A DNA stretch of 64,000 nt from Bifidobacterium sp. ESL0800. GTDB lineage: Bacteria > Actinomycetota > Actinomycetes > Actinomycetales > Bifidobacteriaceae. Positions within the stretch are counted from its first letter, which is position 1, and every line of letters starts with the position of its first letter. The notes below the pieces were generated by a model. It saw only the letters and a program-made list of their open reading frames with translations, made no database searches and was not told the origin of the DNA. The stretch covers positions 1,488,001 through 1,552,000 of the forward strand of contig NZ_CP113913.1 of assembly GCF_029395355.1 (NCBI RefSeq), written 5' to 3'. The translations under genes and the position numbers were made by a program. Shown in pieces: positions 34,399-44,289 of this stretch.

Positions 34399-35802
34399 CT
34401 ACAGGTCGGCGGGGCTGGAGATCGTGCCGCGGATGGCGGTGGCGGCGGCGACCAGAGGGCTGGCCAGGTGCGTGCGACCGCCCTTGCCCTGACGACCTTC
34501 GAAGTTGCGGTTGGAGGTCGAGATCGAGCGTTCGCCCGGCACCAGCTTGTCAGGGTTCATCCCCAAGCACATCGAACAGCCGGCGTTGCGCCATTCCGCG
34601 CCGAAGTCCTTGAAGATCTGGTCAAGCCCTTCGTCCTCGGCCTGCAGGCGGGCTCGCGACGAGGCCGGCACCACGAGCACGCGGTGGATGGAATCGGCCT
34701 TGTGATGGCCTTTCATCACCGAGGCGGCGGCGCGCAGGTCCTCGATGCGGCCGTTGGTGCAGGAGCCGATGAAGACAGTGTCCACCGGAATCGACTTGAT
34801 CGGGGTTCCAGGCTTCAGCCCCATATATTCCAAGGCGGATTGTGTGGCCTGCCGCTGGTCGGCATCGGCAATGTCAGCCGGATCAGGCACATCGGTGTTG
34901 ATCGGCGCACCCTGGCCGGGGTTCGTGCCCCAGGTGACGTAAGGAGCCAAGTCGGAGGCGTTGATGGTGACTTCTTTATCGAACGTCGCATCATCATCCG
35001 TGCGCAGCGTCTTCCAATAGGCCACGGCCTTATCCCACATCTCGCCGGTCGGCGCGTAGGGACGGCCCTTCAAGTACTCGAACGTGGTCTCGTCGGGGGC
35101 GATCATGCCTGCTCGGGCACCGCCCTCGATCGACATGTTGCAGATGGTCATGCGCGCCTCCATGGAGAGTGCGCGAATCGCCGAACCGCGGTATTCGATG
35201 ACGTGCCCCTGCCCGCCGCCGATGCCGATTTTCGCAATGATCGCCAAAATAATGTCTTTCGCGGTGACACCGCGCGGCAACGTGCCCTCGACGTTGACGG
35301 CCATGGTCTTGAACGGCTTCAACGACAAGGTCTGCGTGGCCATGACATGCTCGACCTCGGAGGTGCCGATGCCGAAGGCGAGCGCCCCGAACGCGCCGTG
35401 CGTGGAGGTGTGGGAATCGCCGCAGACGATGGTCATGCCCGGCTGGGTGAGCCCCAGGTTCGGCGCGAACGCGTGGACGATGCCCTGGTCGGCGTCGCCC
35501 AGCGGATGCAGCAGCACGCCGAATTCCTTGCAGTTGCGTTCCAGCGTCGAAAGCTGCTTGGCGGAGGTCTTGTCGGGATTGGGCTTGTCGATATCGACCG
35601 TGGGCGTGTTGTGGTCTTCGGTGGCGATGAGCAGGTCGGTATGGCGCGGTTTGCGCCCGGCCAGTCGCAGGCCCTCGAACGCCTGTGGACTGGTGACCTC
35701 GTGCATGAGCATGAGGTCGATGTAGAGCAGGTCCGGGGCACCGTCTTTGCCCTGGTACACCAGATGATCGGCCCATACTTTTTCGGCCAATGTGCTTGCC
35801 AT
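34399..35802 (-). CDS. leuC: 3-isopropylmalate dehydratase, large subunit
   Basis: A 467-residue aconitase-family subunit that isomerises 2- to 3-isopropylmalate with LeuD. The 4Fe-4S ligands are visible in [18 protein letters not shown] and [30 protein letters not shown] and [20 protein letters not shown] are family motifs. The start at ATG 35802 has an excellent AAGGAGG. It is divergent from an IclR-type regulator, the arrangement known for the leucine regulators LtbR and NdgR in actinobacteria. Confidence 0.97.
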   Translation of the reverse strand: MASTLAEKVWADHLVYQGKDGAPDLLYIDLMLMHEVTSPQAFEGLRLAGRKPRHTDLLIATEDHNTPTVDIDKPNPDKTSAKQLSTLERNCKEFGVLLHPLGDADQGIVHAFAPNLGLTQPGMTIVCGDSHTSTHGAFGALAFGIGTSEVEHVMATQTLSLKPFKTMAVNVEGTLPRGVTAKDIILAIIAKIGIGGGQGHVIEYRGSAIRALSMEARMTICNMSIEGGARAGMIAPDETTFEYLKGRPYAPTGEMWDKAVAYWKTLRTDDDATFDKEVTINASDLAPYVTWGTNPGQGAPINTDVPDPADIADADQRQATQSALEYMGLKPGTPIKSIPVDTVFIGSCTNGRIEDLRAAASVMKGHHKADSIHRVLVVPASSRARLQAEDEGLDQIFKDFGAEWRNAGCSMCLGMNPDKLVPGERSISTSNRNFEGRQGKGGRTHLASPLVAAATAIRGTISSPADL

Positions 35803-35962
35803 ACGACCTCCTTCGTCGATTTTGGGGCCGCGACCCCGTCTATAGTTCGATGACAACCGCGCGGATTTTTTCGGCTGCGATAATTCTGAGTATCGGCGTC
35901 TGTCAACAATATGGACAACTTTGTTTCATATTTTGAGATGGATACAGTGATAGACCCCACTG

Positions 35963-35968
35963 TATAAT
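35963..35968 (+). promoter_or_regulatory. -10 box placing iclR transcription at its start codon
   Basis: TATAAT lies 8 bases before ATG 35977, so transcription is expected to begin at or within a base or two of the start codon. No ribosome site precedes the ATG. This predicts a leaderless mRNA. The 175-base gap to leuC should also carry the regulator's operators. Confidence 0.6.
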
Positions 35969-35976
35969 ATTCATGT

Positions 35977-36801
35977 ATGGACTCATTATCGAAGGATCCC
36001 CAAGCGGCGCGGACCTTACGCGCGCCCCAAGCAACCGGCAATACCACTCAAAATTCGAATCATGCTGCGATTCATGACGAGATTCATTCCGGGGTCGGGG
36101 TCCTCGATAAGACCGTCAAGATTCTCGAGGCCCTCGAAAGCGGGCCTTCCACATTAGGACAACTCGTCGCGGCCACCGGTTTGGCACGGCCTACCGCGCA
36201 TCGCCTGGCCATCGCGCTGGAACGCCACCGCTTTGTGCTGCGCGACCAGCACGGTCGCTTCATCCTGGGCTCGCGTTTCGCCGAACTGGCCACGGCCGCC
36301 GGCGAAGACCGACTGCTCACCGCCGCCGGGCCGATCCTCCAGACGCTTCTGGACCGCACCGGCGAATCCGCGCAGATCTACCGCCGCCAGGGCGACCAAC
36401 GCGTCTGCATCGCCGCCGTCGAACGGGCCAGCGGGCTGCACGATTCCATCCCCGTGGGTGCCATGCTTTCGATGCAGGCCGGCAGCGCCGCGCAGATCCT
36501 CGTCGCCTGGGAGGATTCCGAACGGCTGCATCAGGGCCTGCGCCACGCCAAATTCACCACTTCCACGCTGGCGACCGTGCGCCGCCGCGGCTGGGCCGAT
36601 TCGGTCAACGAACGCGAGGAAGGCGTCTGCTCGGTTTCCGCGCCGATCCGCAATTCCTCCGGCCAGGTCATCGCCGCAATCTCCATCTCCGGGCCGTCCG
36701 GACGCATGGGCCCTTCGCCGGGCCGCCGTTACGCCCCGTACGTGATGGCCGGCGGCAAATACCTCACCAACGCGCTGATGAAGGCCAGCGCCGGAAGATA
36801 G
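35977..36801 (+). CDS. IclR-family regulator, likely of leuCD
   Basis: A 274-residue protein. After a polar 35-residue tail, GVGVLDKTVKILEALESGPS then LGQLVAATGLARPTAHRLAI form the winged helix-turn-helix. The IclR effector domain follows, with ESAQIYRRQGDQRVCIAAVE, GSAAQILVAW and GVCSVSAPIRNSSGQVIAAI. In Corynebacterium and Streptomyces the homologues LtbR and NdgR repress leuCD from the same divergent position. By analogy it senses leucine-pathway status. The start has a -10 box immediately upstream and no ribosome site. Confidence 0.92.
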   Translation: MDSLSKDPQAARTLRAPQATGNTTQNSNHAAIHDEIHSGVGVLDKTVKILEALESGPSTLGQLVAATGLARPTAHRLAIALERHRFVLRDQHGRFILGSRFAELATAAGEDRLLTAAGPILQTLLDRTGESAQIYRRQGDQRVCIAAVERASGLHDSIPVGAMLSMQAGSAAQILVAWEDSERLHQGLRHAKFTTSTLATVRRRGWADSVNEREEGVCSVSAPIRNSSGQVIAAISISGPSGRMGPSPGRRYAPYVMAGGKYLTNALMKASAGR

Positions 36802-36831
36802 CCGACACCCAACACACGTTCAATGCGAAAC

Positions 36832-36868
36832 CCGGATAATCGATTGGAATGTCGGTTATCCGGATTTT
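36832..36868 (+). terminator. Terminator of the iclR gene
   Basis: CCGGATAA (36832-36839) pairs with TTATCCGG (36856-36863), followed by ATTTT. It lies 31 bases past the stop at 36801. Confidence 0.75.
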
Positions 36869-36940
36869 CGTATATTCCGCCTCAACCGGCGGCTTCTCGG
36901 CTCAACCCGCAGCAGCGCGGCTGACTGCCGGCTTCTCGGC

Positions 36941-38278
36941 TCACTTCTTCAGATGCATCTTGCGCAGGATCTGGGCAAGCAAGCGCGGGCGACGAAGGAG
37001 GTTCGTCCCTTCTTTCGCAGCGTCGGGAGTGCCGTTGAGGGCGTACGTGTAGGCTTTGCCGGAACTCGCCTTGCCGACCAGATCGCCGAACTCGAGCAGC
37101 TGGGTGCGCGGCTCGTAGGGGTGTCGGATGTCGAATTCGAGCAGACGCGCGGCGCGCTGAGCCGGGGCCGGGCCGTAGGAGCCGAAGCCGCAGGTCGGTG
37201 TGGCAACCAGCGTCAGCCCGTCGGTGGTACCGACGAAACGGTTGCGGTGGTCATGGCCGGCGAGCAGCGCGAAATAGCCGTCGCCCGACTTCAAAATGTC
37301 GAATTCGCCGGTGTCGGTATCGGGGCAGCTGATGCCCTCGCCGAGGAAGCTGCCGGGCAGTGTCTTATTCTCGTCAATGACGTAATTGTGGCCGGCAAAC
37401 GTGCGATAGCCCTCTACGGCGTGTGCGGCGGTGGCCGGGACCTCTTTCAGTAAATCGTAATACTGCGGTACAGGGATATGCTGGAATACCATCGATTTGG
37501 CACCAATCAGCGACGGGGCGACCTTGAGGAAATCGAGCGCACGCTGGCTCGGCGCGCCATAGCCGCCAAGCTTGCCGTAATCGCCGGAGTTGAAGACCAC
37601 GAGGCCAAGCACGCTATCGCTTTTACGGTCTTCACTGACAGGCAAAAGGAATGTGCCTGCCTCGCAAGGGTAGATGTATTGGTCCGGCAAGCCGCTGCCG
37701 GGCTGCTTGCGGGGACGGTCCGAACGCTTGATTGGAGGCTCGGGATTGAGGCAACCCGGGAATTCGCGATAGATCTCGTCGAGCTCCGCGCAGGAAAGCC
37801 CGCACTGAAAATCATGGTTGCCGTAGGTGACCGCCCACGGAATCCTACGCTCGATCAGCGGGGAGAGGAACTGCGAAATCTCTTGGCGCACGAGCTCGCG
37901 GGTGTGCTCAAGTTCGGTGTCGCGCTGGCTGGTCGCCGCCGCGCCCATCGGCCATTTCTGCGGTGTCCACGTGCGCTTGCGGAAGGTTTTGGCATAGGCC
38001 TGGTCGTAACCGGCGATCTGGTTGCCGGAGAAAATGACGATGTCGGGACGGGAGCTGTCGAGCGCCGCCTCGATGAGCTTGATGGTGTCTTTGTTCACTT
38101 TCGGCCCGTCCTGGATATCCGCCAACACCAGGACGCGGAACTTGCCGGAATCGTGGAACTGCAGGCGGCCAAGGCGGGCGGAGACGGAAACGGGCCGCAT
38201 ATCGTCGGGGTCGACAGGACGAATACGAGGTTTCGAAAGATCCGAAGCGGCTCTGTCCGCAAGCGTTAATCCAGCCAT
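36941..38278 (-). CDS. Metallophosphoesterase-family protein
   Basis: A 445-residue calcineurin-like phosphoesterase. Metal-site motifs run in order: VLADIQDGP near residue 50, DIVIFSGNQ, VTYGNHDFQCG with the conserved NH, and LLAGHDHRNRF near residue 345. The first two are atypical: DIQ replaces the usual DxH, and GNQ the usual GDN or GNH. There is no signal peptide or membrane segment. Similar proteins in other bacteria act on phosphodiesters or nucleotides; the substrate here is unknown. It is convergent with iclR across a terminator. The start at ATG 38278 lacks a strong ribosome site. Confidence 0.82.
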   Translation of the reverse strand: MAGLTLADRAASDLSKPRIRPVDPDDMRPVSVSARLGRLQFHDSGKFRVLVLADIQDGPKVNKDTIKLIEAALDSSRPDIVIFSGNQIAGYDQAYAKTFRKRTWTPQKWPMGAAATSQRDTELEHTRELVRQEISQFLSPLIERRIPWAVTYGNHDFQCGLSCAELDEIYREFPGCLNPEPPIKRSDRPRKQPGSGLPDQYIYPCEAGTFLLPVSEDRKSDSVLGLVVFNSGDYGKLGGYGAPSQRALDFLKVAPSLIGAKSMVFQHIPVPQYYDLLKEVPATAAHAVEGYRTFAGHNYVIDENKTLPGSFLGEGISCPDTDTGEFDILKSGDGYFALLAGHDHRNRFVGTTDGLTLVATPTCGFGSYGPAPAQRAARLLEFDIRHPYEPRTQLLEFGDLVGKASSGKAYTYALNGTPDAAKEGTNLLRRPRLLAQILRKMHLKK

Positions 38279-38552
38279 TACCTATCCTTTTGCCTGTTTG
38301 AAGCGTTACGTCGTGATGTCGCCCATGACATCACGCCATCCCGCATTGCATAACCAACTTACCGCGCCGAACCCGACCTGACAACCCGACGCCCTGCACC
38401 GCGTGGCAGCCTTGGCGACACGCCGGGTCTATGGCACCTCCGATATCCCCGATATCCCCAGCAAGGCGACGGCGAAGCGCAGGCGTAGAGCGATAACCGT
38501 AGGTACGGAAAAAGCCCCACAACCGTTAAGCTGCGAGGCTTCTGCATCTTTG

Positions 38553-38624
38553 CTGGGGTACCTGGACTCGAACCAAGAACAACTGAACCAGAATCAGCCG
38601 TGTTGCCAATTACACCATACCCCA
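38553..38624 (-). tRNA. tRNA-Gln (anticodon CTG)
   Basis: A 72-base cloverleaf. The acceptor TGGGGTA pairs with TACCCCA, the D arm is GTGT/ACAC, and the anticodon stem GCTGA/TCAGT encloses loop TTCTGGT with CTG at positions 34-36. The T stem is CTTGG/CCAGG with TTCGAGT. The discriminator is G and CCA is not encoded. It reads CAG codons. It stands beside tRNA-Glu and gltX. Confidence 0.95.
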
Positions 38625-38666
38625 ATTGGCTTGGTGCTGTAGCCGATTAGCAACTATAGCACTTCG

Positions 38667-38739
38667 TACCTCCAACCGGATTTGAACCGGTGTTGGCGCC
38701 GTGAGAGGGCGTAGTCCTAGACCGCTAGACGATGGAGGC
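38667..38739 (-). tRNA. tRNA-Glu (anticodon CTC)
   Basis: A 73-base cloverleaf. The acceptor GCCTCCA pairs with TGGAGGT. The anticodon arm CGCC-CTCTCAC-GGCG carries CTC, and the T arm has GGTTCAAATCC. CCA is not encoded. It lies just downstream of gltX, the synthetase that charges it. Confidence 0.95.
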
Positions 38740-38920
38740 TTAACTTATCGCTGCCCTTCCCAAGGCAACAAATGAATAGTCTAGCGAAAACCTGGGCCAT
38801 GCGCAACCCGGCGTGTTGACTTCGCCTGAAGCCGAACGCAGGCGGCCGTTTCCGGGCATACGACATACGGCATACGACATACGACATGGTGAAACCGCCA
38901 GTCCTGAGACCTGGGCTTGA

Positions 38921-39083
38921 TGCTGGCAAACAGCACATAACCGCACGCAAAAGTCCGTTTACCAGCAACAACATGGACGCCAAACAGATTGATGCTGGAA
39001 ACCGCACCTTAAACACGTTAAAAGTCCGTTTACCAGCAGCAACAATGCGCATTTAGCAGATTGACGCTGGTAAACGGACTTTT
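38921..39083. repeat. Tandem hairpin units, about 72-bp period, after gltX
   Basis: AAAAGTCCGTTTACCAGC occurs at 38949-38966 and 39020-39037 (71 bp apart). Right arms TGCTGG, TGCTGG and CGCTGG start at 38921, 38993 and 39065 (72 bp apart). The copy at 39020-39037 pairs perfectly over 18 bp with 39066-39083. On the reverse strand the stem ends in TTTT, so the nearest unit can terminate gltX transcription; the extra copies are unexplained. Confidence 0.8.
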
Positions 39084-39123
39084 GTGGTCGGCTTCCTAGC
39101 GGGAAGTCGCAAGCGACACGGCT

Positions 39124-40647
39124 TTACAGGTGCTGCTTGAGGCCCTTGAGACGGGCGAGCGTCAACGGCTTGCCGACGATCTCCATGGATTCGAAGAGCG
39201 GCGGGGAGACGCGGCGGCCGGACATGGCCACGCGCACCGGGCCGAACGCCAGGCGCGGCTTGAAACCGCCGTCCTCGACCAGCGCCTTGTTGAGCGTTTC
39301 GTGGAGGTTGTCGGTCTTCCAATCGGCCTCGGCGACATCGGAAAGCGCGGCGATGGCCTTGTCGAGTACTTCGGGGGCGGAATCCTTGAGTGTCTTCCGA
39401 GCGTCGTCGGCGGGCTCGATGTATTCGGCCTCGCTTAGAAGGCTGCCTGCCATGCCGGCGACCTCGCCCAGCAGACGCACACGCGGCTGAACCAGCGGCG
39501 CAGCGGCCGTCAGGATCGTGCGCTCACGGTCGGTCAGTTTATCCCACGAATCGGCGGAAACCACGCCGTCGCGGTGCAGGTAGGGCACGGAACGGTTGAG
39601 GAAGTCCTGGGCTCCAAGCATACGGATGTGCTCGGCGTTGATGGAGATGGCCTTGTCGATGTCGAAGTGGGCCGGGTTGGCCTTGACGTCGCGGATGTCG
39701 AACTTCTCGACCATCTCGTCCATGCTGAACACGTCGCGGTCGGGCGCGATCGACCAGCCGAGCAGCGCCAGGTAGTTGAGCAGCCCCTCGGGAATGAAGC
39801 CGTTGTCGCGATGCAGGAAGAGGTTGGACTCCGGGTCGCGCTTGGAGAGCTTTTTCTTGCCCTTGCCCATGACGTAGGGCATGTGGCCGAAGCTCGGCAT
39901 TTCTTTGGCAATGCCGAGCTTGATGAGGTAGCGGTAGAGCACGACCTGACGCGGCGTGGAGCTCAGCAGGTCCTCGCCACGCAGCACGACGTTGATGCGC
40001 ATGAGCGCGTCATCGACCGGGTTGGTGAGCGTGTAGAGCGGGTCGCCGTTGGGACGCACGATGACGTAATCGGGCACGGAGCCGGACTTGAACTCGATGT
40101 GGCCGCGGATGAGGTCGTCGAAGGCGATGTCCTCGTCGGGCATCTTCACGCGCAGCGCGGGCTTACGGCCCTCAGCGCGGAAGGCGGCCTTCTGCTCCTC
40201 GGTCAGGTTACGGTCGTAGCCGTCGTAGCCGAACGCCTTGGGACGGCCTGCGGCGACGTTGCGCGCCTCGATCTCGTCGGCGGTGGAATAGGATTCGTAG
40301 GCGAAGCCGGCGTCGAGTAGCTTCTGGGCGACATCCTTATAGATATCGCCGCGCTCGGACTGGCGGTACGGGCCGTCAGGACCACCGACGTTGATGCCCT
40401 CGTCCCAATCGATGTGAAGCCAGTTCAGGGCCTCGATGATCTGGTTGTAGCTTTCCTCGGAATCGCGCTCGTTGTCCGTGTCTTCGATACGGAAGACGAA
40501 GGTGCCGTGCGTGTGACGCGCCTCGGCCCAGTTGAACAGGGCGGTGCGCACCATGCCGACGTGCGGGGTGCCGGTGGGCGACGGGCAGAAGCGAACACGA
40601 ACGTCTTTGGGCAGTTCAGGTCGTGAATCAGTTGCGTTTTCAGTCAT
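39124..40647 (-). CDS. gltX: Glutamyl-tRNA synthetase
   Basis: A 507-residue class I synthetase that charges tRNA-Glu. The HIGH-type motif is visible as [20 protein letters not shown] near residue 22, and the KMSKS-type motif as [12 protein letters not shown] near residue 260. The C-terminal anticodon-binding domain follows. ATG 40647 sits after GGAG at close spacing; the frame upstream is not conserved. tRNA-Glu and tRNA-Gln genes lie directly downstream, and tandem hairpins separate them from gltX. Confidence 0.96.
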   Translation of the reverse strand: MTENATDSRPELPKDVRVRFCPSPTGTPHVGMVRTALFNWAEARHTHGTFVFRIEDTDNERDSEESYNQIIEALNWLHIDWDEGINVGGPDGPYRQSERGDIYKDVAQKLLDAGFAYESYSTADEIEARNVAAGRPKAFGYDGYDRNLTEEQKAAFRAEGRKPALRVKMPDEDIAFDDLIRGHIEFKSGSVPDYVIVRPNGDPLYTLTNPVDDALMRINVVLRGEDLLSSTPRQVVLYRYLIKLGIAKEMPSFGHMPYVMGKGKKKLSKRDPESNLFLHRDNGFIPEGLLNYLALLGWSIAPDRDVFSMDEMVEKFDIRDVKANPAHFDIDKAISINAEHIRMLGAQDFLNRSVPYLHRDGVVSADSWDKLTDRERTILTAAAPLVQPRVRLLGEVAGMAGSLLSEAEYIEPADDARKTLKDSAPEVLDKAIAALSDVAEADWKTDNLHETLNKALVEDGGFKPRLAFGPVRVAMSGRRVSPPLFESMEIVGKPLTLARLKGLKQHL

Positions 40648-40801
40648 ATCTCCATTATGCCGCGCGTGATTGACGTGAAGGCAAAATCCGGGTAACAATA
40701 ATCTCGCGATACAACAGTCATCAAGAATCGCCATAAGAACCGTAAACCATATAACAGCAACTTCATGATCACAGAAAGAAACATCATTGAACAGGAGAGT
40801 A

Positions 40802-43162
40802 TCAATCGTCCAGAGGCAACCGTCCAGAATCCGAATGCTGATACCTGAATACGGTTTTCTGAACCTCGGGATCTCTGGGTTGCCGGAAAATGACCTTCAT
40901 GCCTCTAGGTACGACGCAACGCACGTCGGCCACTTTGGTACGCCCCTCGACCCGAATCGACCATGAAACATGAACGAGGCCCATATTCGTAGCCACACTT
41001 CCGCTTGCATCATTCAAACCCAGCCAATGAGGCGCAATCAGGACGGTTCGGAAACCGGGGGCACCGGGCTTAACCCCCAATATGGCAGACGGAAACTCAT
41101 GCAACGCAAGAGCAGACCATCCATGGCAATCGCTACGAGGCTCATCATTGCTTTCGGCACAGGTGGTCAGATGATTCGCAAGCATATCCTTCCATGGTTT
41201 CCAAAGTCGCTTGGTACGTGAATACAAACCCACCTTTTCCAATGCCTCAAAAAGATATAAGGACATCGCAACGGAACTTTGCGCGTAACGATGCGGAAAG
41301 TCCAAAGTTGTTTCCAGACATTTCCTGGCGCGCTCAACATCACAGGTATCCGTCAATGCAGCAAAGACCTGACAATGCTGGCTCACATCGGAAGATCCCG
41401 GCCCGTCGGTGTAAAGACCGGACGCATTGACGCAATGGGCATTGACCGCTCGTTGCGTATCCTTTGCCCATTGACGATATTGTCGTGCCTTATCATCGAT
41501 TCCCAAATAATCGTCAATCCGTGAAGCCAGCTGTAAGCCCCAGACATACATCAGACTTTCCTGCGTCAATGGTCCCGATGCAAAGGCCGGCGGCACGCCA
41601 CGAGTCGAATCCCACTCAGGCGCCCAATCAACAAATGACCAATGAGAGCCGTCCGTACCCATATTCCCTATTCTTGCGACCAGCCCGTTTTCATCCAAGT
41701 TCTTATGGAAGAACCCAAGGATACGATCGACAACGCGCATATTGCGACGCAGTAAAACCCGATTGCCAAAATACATCATATGATCATATAAAAGCGCAAT
41801 GTAATATATGGAGAACCCGGGAATGACATTTTCCGTTCTGCTGGGCCAACACGCATTAAGCAACCCATCGTCGCCAACGGAATGGGAAAACGCGTCAATT
41901 GCCTGTAGCGCAAGACTGTCATCGGCTGCAACCGAATACGTATACAGAGCCTCACTGCGAGTATCCATCACATACTGCAATTGCTCATAAAAAGGACAGT
42001 CCTCATATGTCTCGTGCATGCACCTATGCAGGGTACGCAAAGACATGTCCCAGATGTCGCCCAACACACCGACTCCCGTATCAACGGATGTTTGCACTTC
42101 AAGCGGATATTGCGTCAATCGGTAATCAAACCTCAATATGTCAACCGGGCTGTCGCCTGTCTTCACTTTTATCCGCACAAATCTGAAGGTACGGAACCAG
42201 AACGGCTCATATGTTTCAGGACAGGATTGCGAGCCTGCACCAATCGGATAATAACAATCCTGATAGCCGGCCAATACGCCGTGCTCGCAATCGGTTCTGT
42301 CACCTTTTATCGGACGCTCTTCAAAGGTCTTTGGATGTTCAGGCACCGATTTCGCGAATCCTTCAGAATATAAAATGCTGATTTCAGCGCCAGAACCCCC
42401 AGCAATACCGAGATCGACAAACCCTGTCATAAGCTCACCGGCATCAAAAACGAATTCCTTCTCGGTGTTTTTCCCAATCCGTAACGGCAAACGATCTGAT
42501 TGCACGAACTTCTGCAGGATTTCCAAAAGGAAAGGAATCCTGCGGGGCCGGAGCTTTTCCGGCAACAGAAGTGCAGATAATTCATCCTCCGCGTATTCAT
42601 ACGATTGCGCCCAACCCGCAGTATTCTGCCTGCGGTCCAACAGCCAATTCATCGAATCGTTCTCGGGGGTACAACTTTCCATAATCTGCAATGGGGAAAA
42701 GAAAGGATTTTCGCTTACGATGGTTCGCCCAACTTCTATCCGCGAGCGCCATGAGGCATCCGTATCCAAAACGCACGTGGTACCTGTTGCGGAGGCAATC
42801 CGACCCTTCAAGTAAAAGCCTGGTGTTGGAGTGGTACTTACACTGTAATTTCCCGGGCCTTCCAGAGGATAATGCAGTACGATCGCGGCGATGACATTTC
42901 TGCCGATCTGCAGTCGCGGGGCGATATCGATTTCATCGTACCGGCGAACATTCAGATCCGTTTTTTCCGGACCAGCTTCAACGAACCGTCCATTGACATA
43001 TAACTTATAGCGTGAATCGGCGCACACCCTGACCTTGCAACTCGCTGGAAGTGCGTCAAGAAGGAAAACCTTTCTGAAATCCGCGAAAACCGCTTTCGAC
43101 TTCTGCCAAGCCACATCCGTGCTGGCCGTCCAAATCCAACCGCTATTCACATGACATACCAT
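40802..43162 (-). CDS. Alpha-L-rhamnosidase-like glycosidase (GH78-like)
   Basis: A 786-residue protein with rhamnosidase architecture. An N-terminal beta domain contains [21 protein letters not shown] in pieces and the [18 protein letters not shown] segment typical of this family. An (alpha/alpha)6 domain has [18 protein letters not shown] where classic GH78 reads DCPQR-E-R-GW-GD, then VDWAPEW and [13 protein letters not shown]. The C-terminal domain has [20 protein letters not shown]. There is no signal peptide, so it acts in the cytosol on imported rhamnosides. GAGGT lies upstream. It is the last gene of the transporter operon. Substrate specificity is inferred. Confidence 0.82.
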   Translation of the reverse strand: MVCHVNSGWIWTASTDVAWQKSKAVFADFRKVFLLDALPASCKVRVCADSRYKLYVNGRFVEAGPEKTDLNVRRYDEIDIAPRLQIGRNVIAAIVLHYPLEGPGNYSVSTTPTPGFYLKGRIASATGTTCVLDTDASWRSRIEVGRTIVSENPFFSPLQIMESCTPENDSMNWLLDRRQNTAGWAQSYEYAEDELSALLLPEKLRPRRIPFLLEILQKFVQSDRLPLRIGKNTEKEFVFDAGELMTGFVDLGIAGGSGAEISILYSEGFAKSVPEHPKTFEERPIKGDRTDCEHGVLAGYQDCYYPIGAGSQSCPETYEPFWFRTFRFVRIKVKTGDSPVDILRFDYRLTQYPLEVQTSVDTGVGVLGDIWDMSLRTLHRCMHETYEDCPFYEQLQYVMDTRSEALYTYSVAADDSLALQAIDAFSHSVGDDGLLNACWPSRTENVIPGFSIYYIALLYDHMMYFGNRVLLRRNMRVVDRILGFFHKNLDENGLVARIGNMGTDGSHWSFVDWAPEWDSTRGVPPAFASGPLTQESLMYVWGLQLASRIDDYLGIDDKARQYRQWAKDTQRAVNAHCVNASGLYTDGPGSSDVSQHCQVFAALTDTCDVERARKCLETTLDFPHRYAQSSVAMSLYLFEALEKVGLYSRTKRLWKPWKDMLANHLTTCAESNDEPRSDCHGWSALALHEFPSAILGVKPGAPGFRTVLIAPHWLGLNDASGSVATNMGLVHVSWSIRVEGRTKVADVRCVVPRGMKVIFRQPRDPEVQKTVFRYQHSDSGRLPLDD

Positions 43163-43245
43163 TGTCAGGCTTTACCTCAACAAACTTGATCTGTTTATCA
43201 ACGAATTCCGCATTCCCATTATGGCCATTTCAACAACATTAAAGC

Positions 43246-43268
43246 AGCGTGGGCTTCGAACCCACGCT
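43246..43268 (-). terminator. Intra-operon hairpin between permease and rhamnosidase genes
   Basis: AGCGTGGG (43246-43253) pairs with CCCACGCT (43261-43268) around a 7-base loop, 8 bases below the coordinate end of the rhamnosidase-side gap and directly after the permease stop. No strong T run follows. It may set expression of the binding protein and permeases above that of the enzyme. Confidence 0.55.
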
Positions 43269-43275
43269 ACTTGCG

Positions 43276-44289
43276 CTATTCCTTAACAGCACCGGCGGCC
43301 AGACCGGATTGCCAATATTTCTGCAAAAGCAGGAATGCAACCACCAACGGAATGATGGTGACCAAACTCCCGGTAATCACCAGATTCTGGATGGCGTGAC
43401 CTCCTGCCGTCGAAGCCTGGTCCTTCCATTGATTGAGCCCGATAGTCAATGGGTACCAATTAGAATCCTTCAGCATAATCAAAGGAAGGAAATAGTTATT
43501 CCATGTCGCCACGATGGTAAACAAAGCCGTAGTGACGATACCTGGCGCCAACAGAGGCAACGCGATAGTGAAGAACGTACGAGCCTCACCCGCGCCATCC
43601 ACGCGTGCCGCTTCCAACAGCTCGGTCGGTACGGCCTGTTCCGAGAAAATCCACATAAGATACAGACCAAACGGACTGATCAGGCTTGGTATGAGCATTG
43701 CCCATGGCGTATTAGTGAGGCTAAGCTTCGCAAATAACAGAAACTGAGGAACGGCCAACGCAATACCAGGCACGCTGATTGAACCGATGATAACCGCGAA
43801 CACGGCTTTTCTGCCCGGGAAACGGAACTTTGCCAACGCGTATCCACCCATAATCGCCAACAGTGTGGCTCCGCCAGCACCGACTATCACATACATCACA
43901 GTATTGAGAAGCCAGCGCGCGAAGATACCATCCTGATAAGTGAACACCTCCCTGAGATTGTCCCACAACGCAAACGTATGACCAAACCCCAAACCGAACG
44001 TTGAAGTAAAATCTCCCTGGGTTTTCGTCGCATTGATAATCAAATACAAAAACGGGAAAAGACAGTATACGGCGAAAATGCCGCACACCAAAGTCAGCAA
44101 CAGGCTCCGCTTCGGATTCGCTGGATTCGAGAACCCGTGTTCGGCCGAACGCCTGCGCTCAGCTGCCTCGTCCTCGGCAACAAGCTTTTGCCGGGCCTTC
44201 TCCTTCTTCTTTGCCTCACGCTCTCTTGCCCTGAGTTCTTTGGTCGACAATCTTTTATCGGATTTGATCCGCTCATCCGCCATGCTCAT
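43276..44289 (-). CDS. Carbohydrate ABC transporter permease (MalG type)
   Basis: A 337-residue permease. Residues 1-65 are highly charged and cytosolic (rich in K, R and E). Six membrane segments follow. The EAA motif facing the ATPase is visible as ELLEAARVDGAGEARTFFTIALPLL near residue 245 (shown in part). The ATG overlaps the stop of the upstream permease as ATGA, so the two subunits are translationally coupled. No ATPase gene is nearby, as is usual in actinobacteria that share one MsiK-type ATPase among sugar importers. Confidence 0.93.
   Translation of the reverse strand: MSMADERIKSDKRLSTKELRAREREAKKKEKARQKLVAEDEAAERRRSAEHGFSNPANPKRSLLLTLVCGIFAVYCLFPFLYLIINATKTQGDFTSTFGLGFGHTFALWDNLREVFTYQDGIFARWLLNTVMYVIVGAGGATLLAIMGGYALAKFRFPGRKAVFAVIIGSISVPGIALAVPQFLLFAKLSLTNTPWAMLIPSLISPFGLYLMWIFSEQAVPTELLEAARVDGAGEARTFFTIALPLLAPGIVTTALFTIVATWNNYFLPLIMLKDSNWYPLTIGLNQWKDQASTAGGHAIQNLVITGSLVTIIPLVVAFLLLQKYWQSGLAAGAVKE

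Noticed and set aside
40802..43162. Glycogen debranching or trehalase-type enzyme
   Set aside because: It has an (alpha/alpha)6 barrel, but the N-terminal beta domain with the [11 protein letters not shown] segment and the C-terminal domain are those of rhamnosidases.
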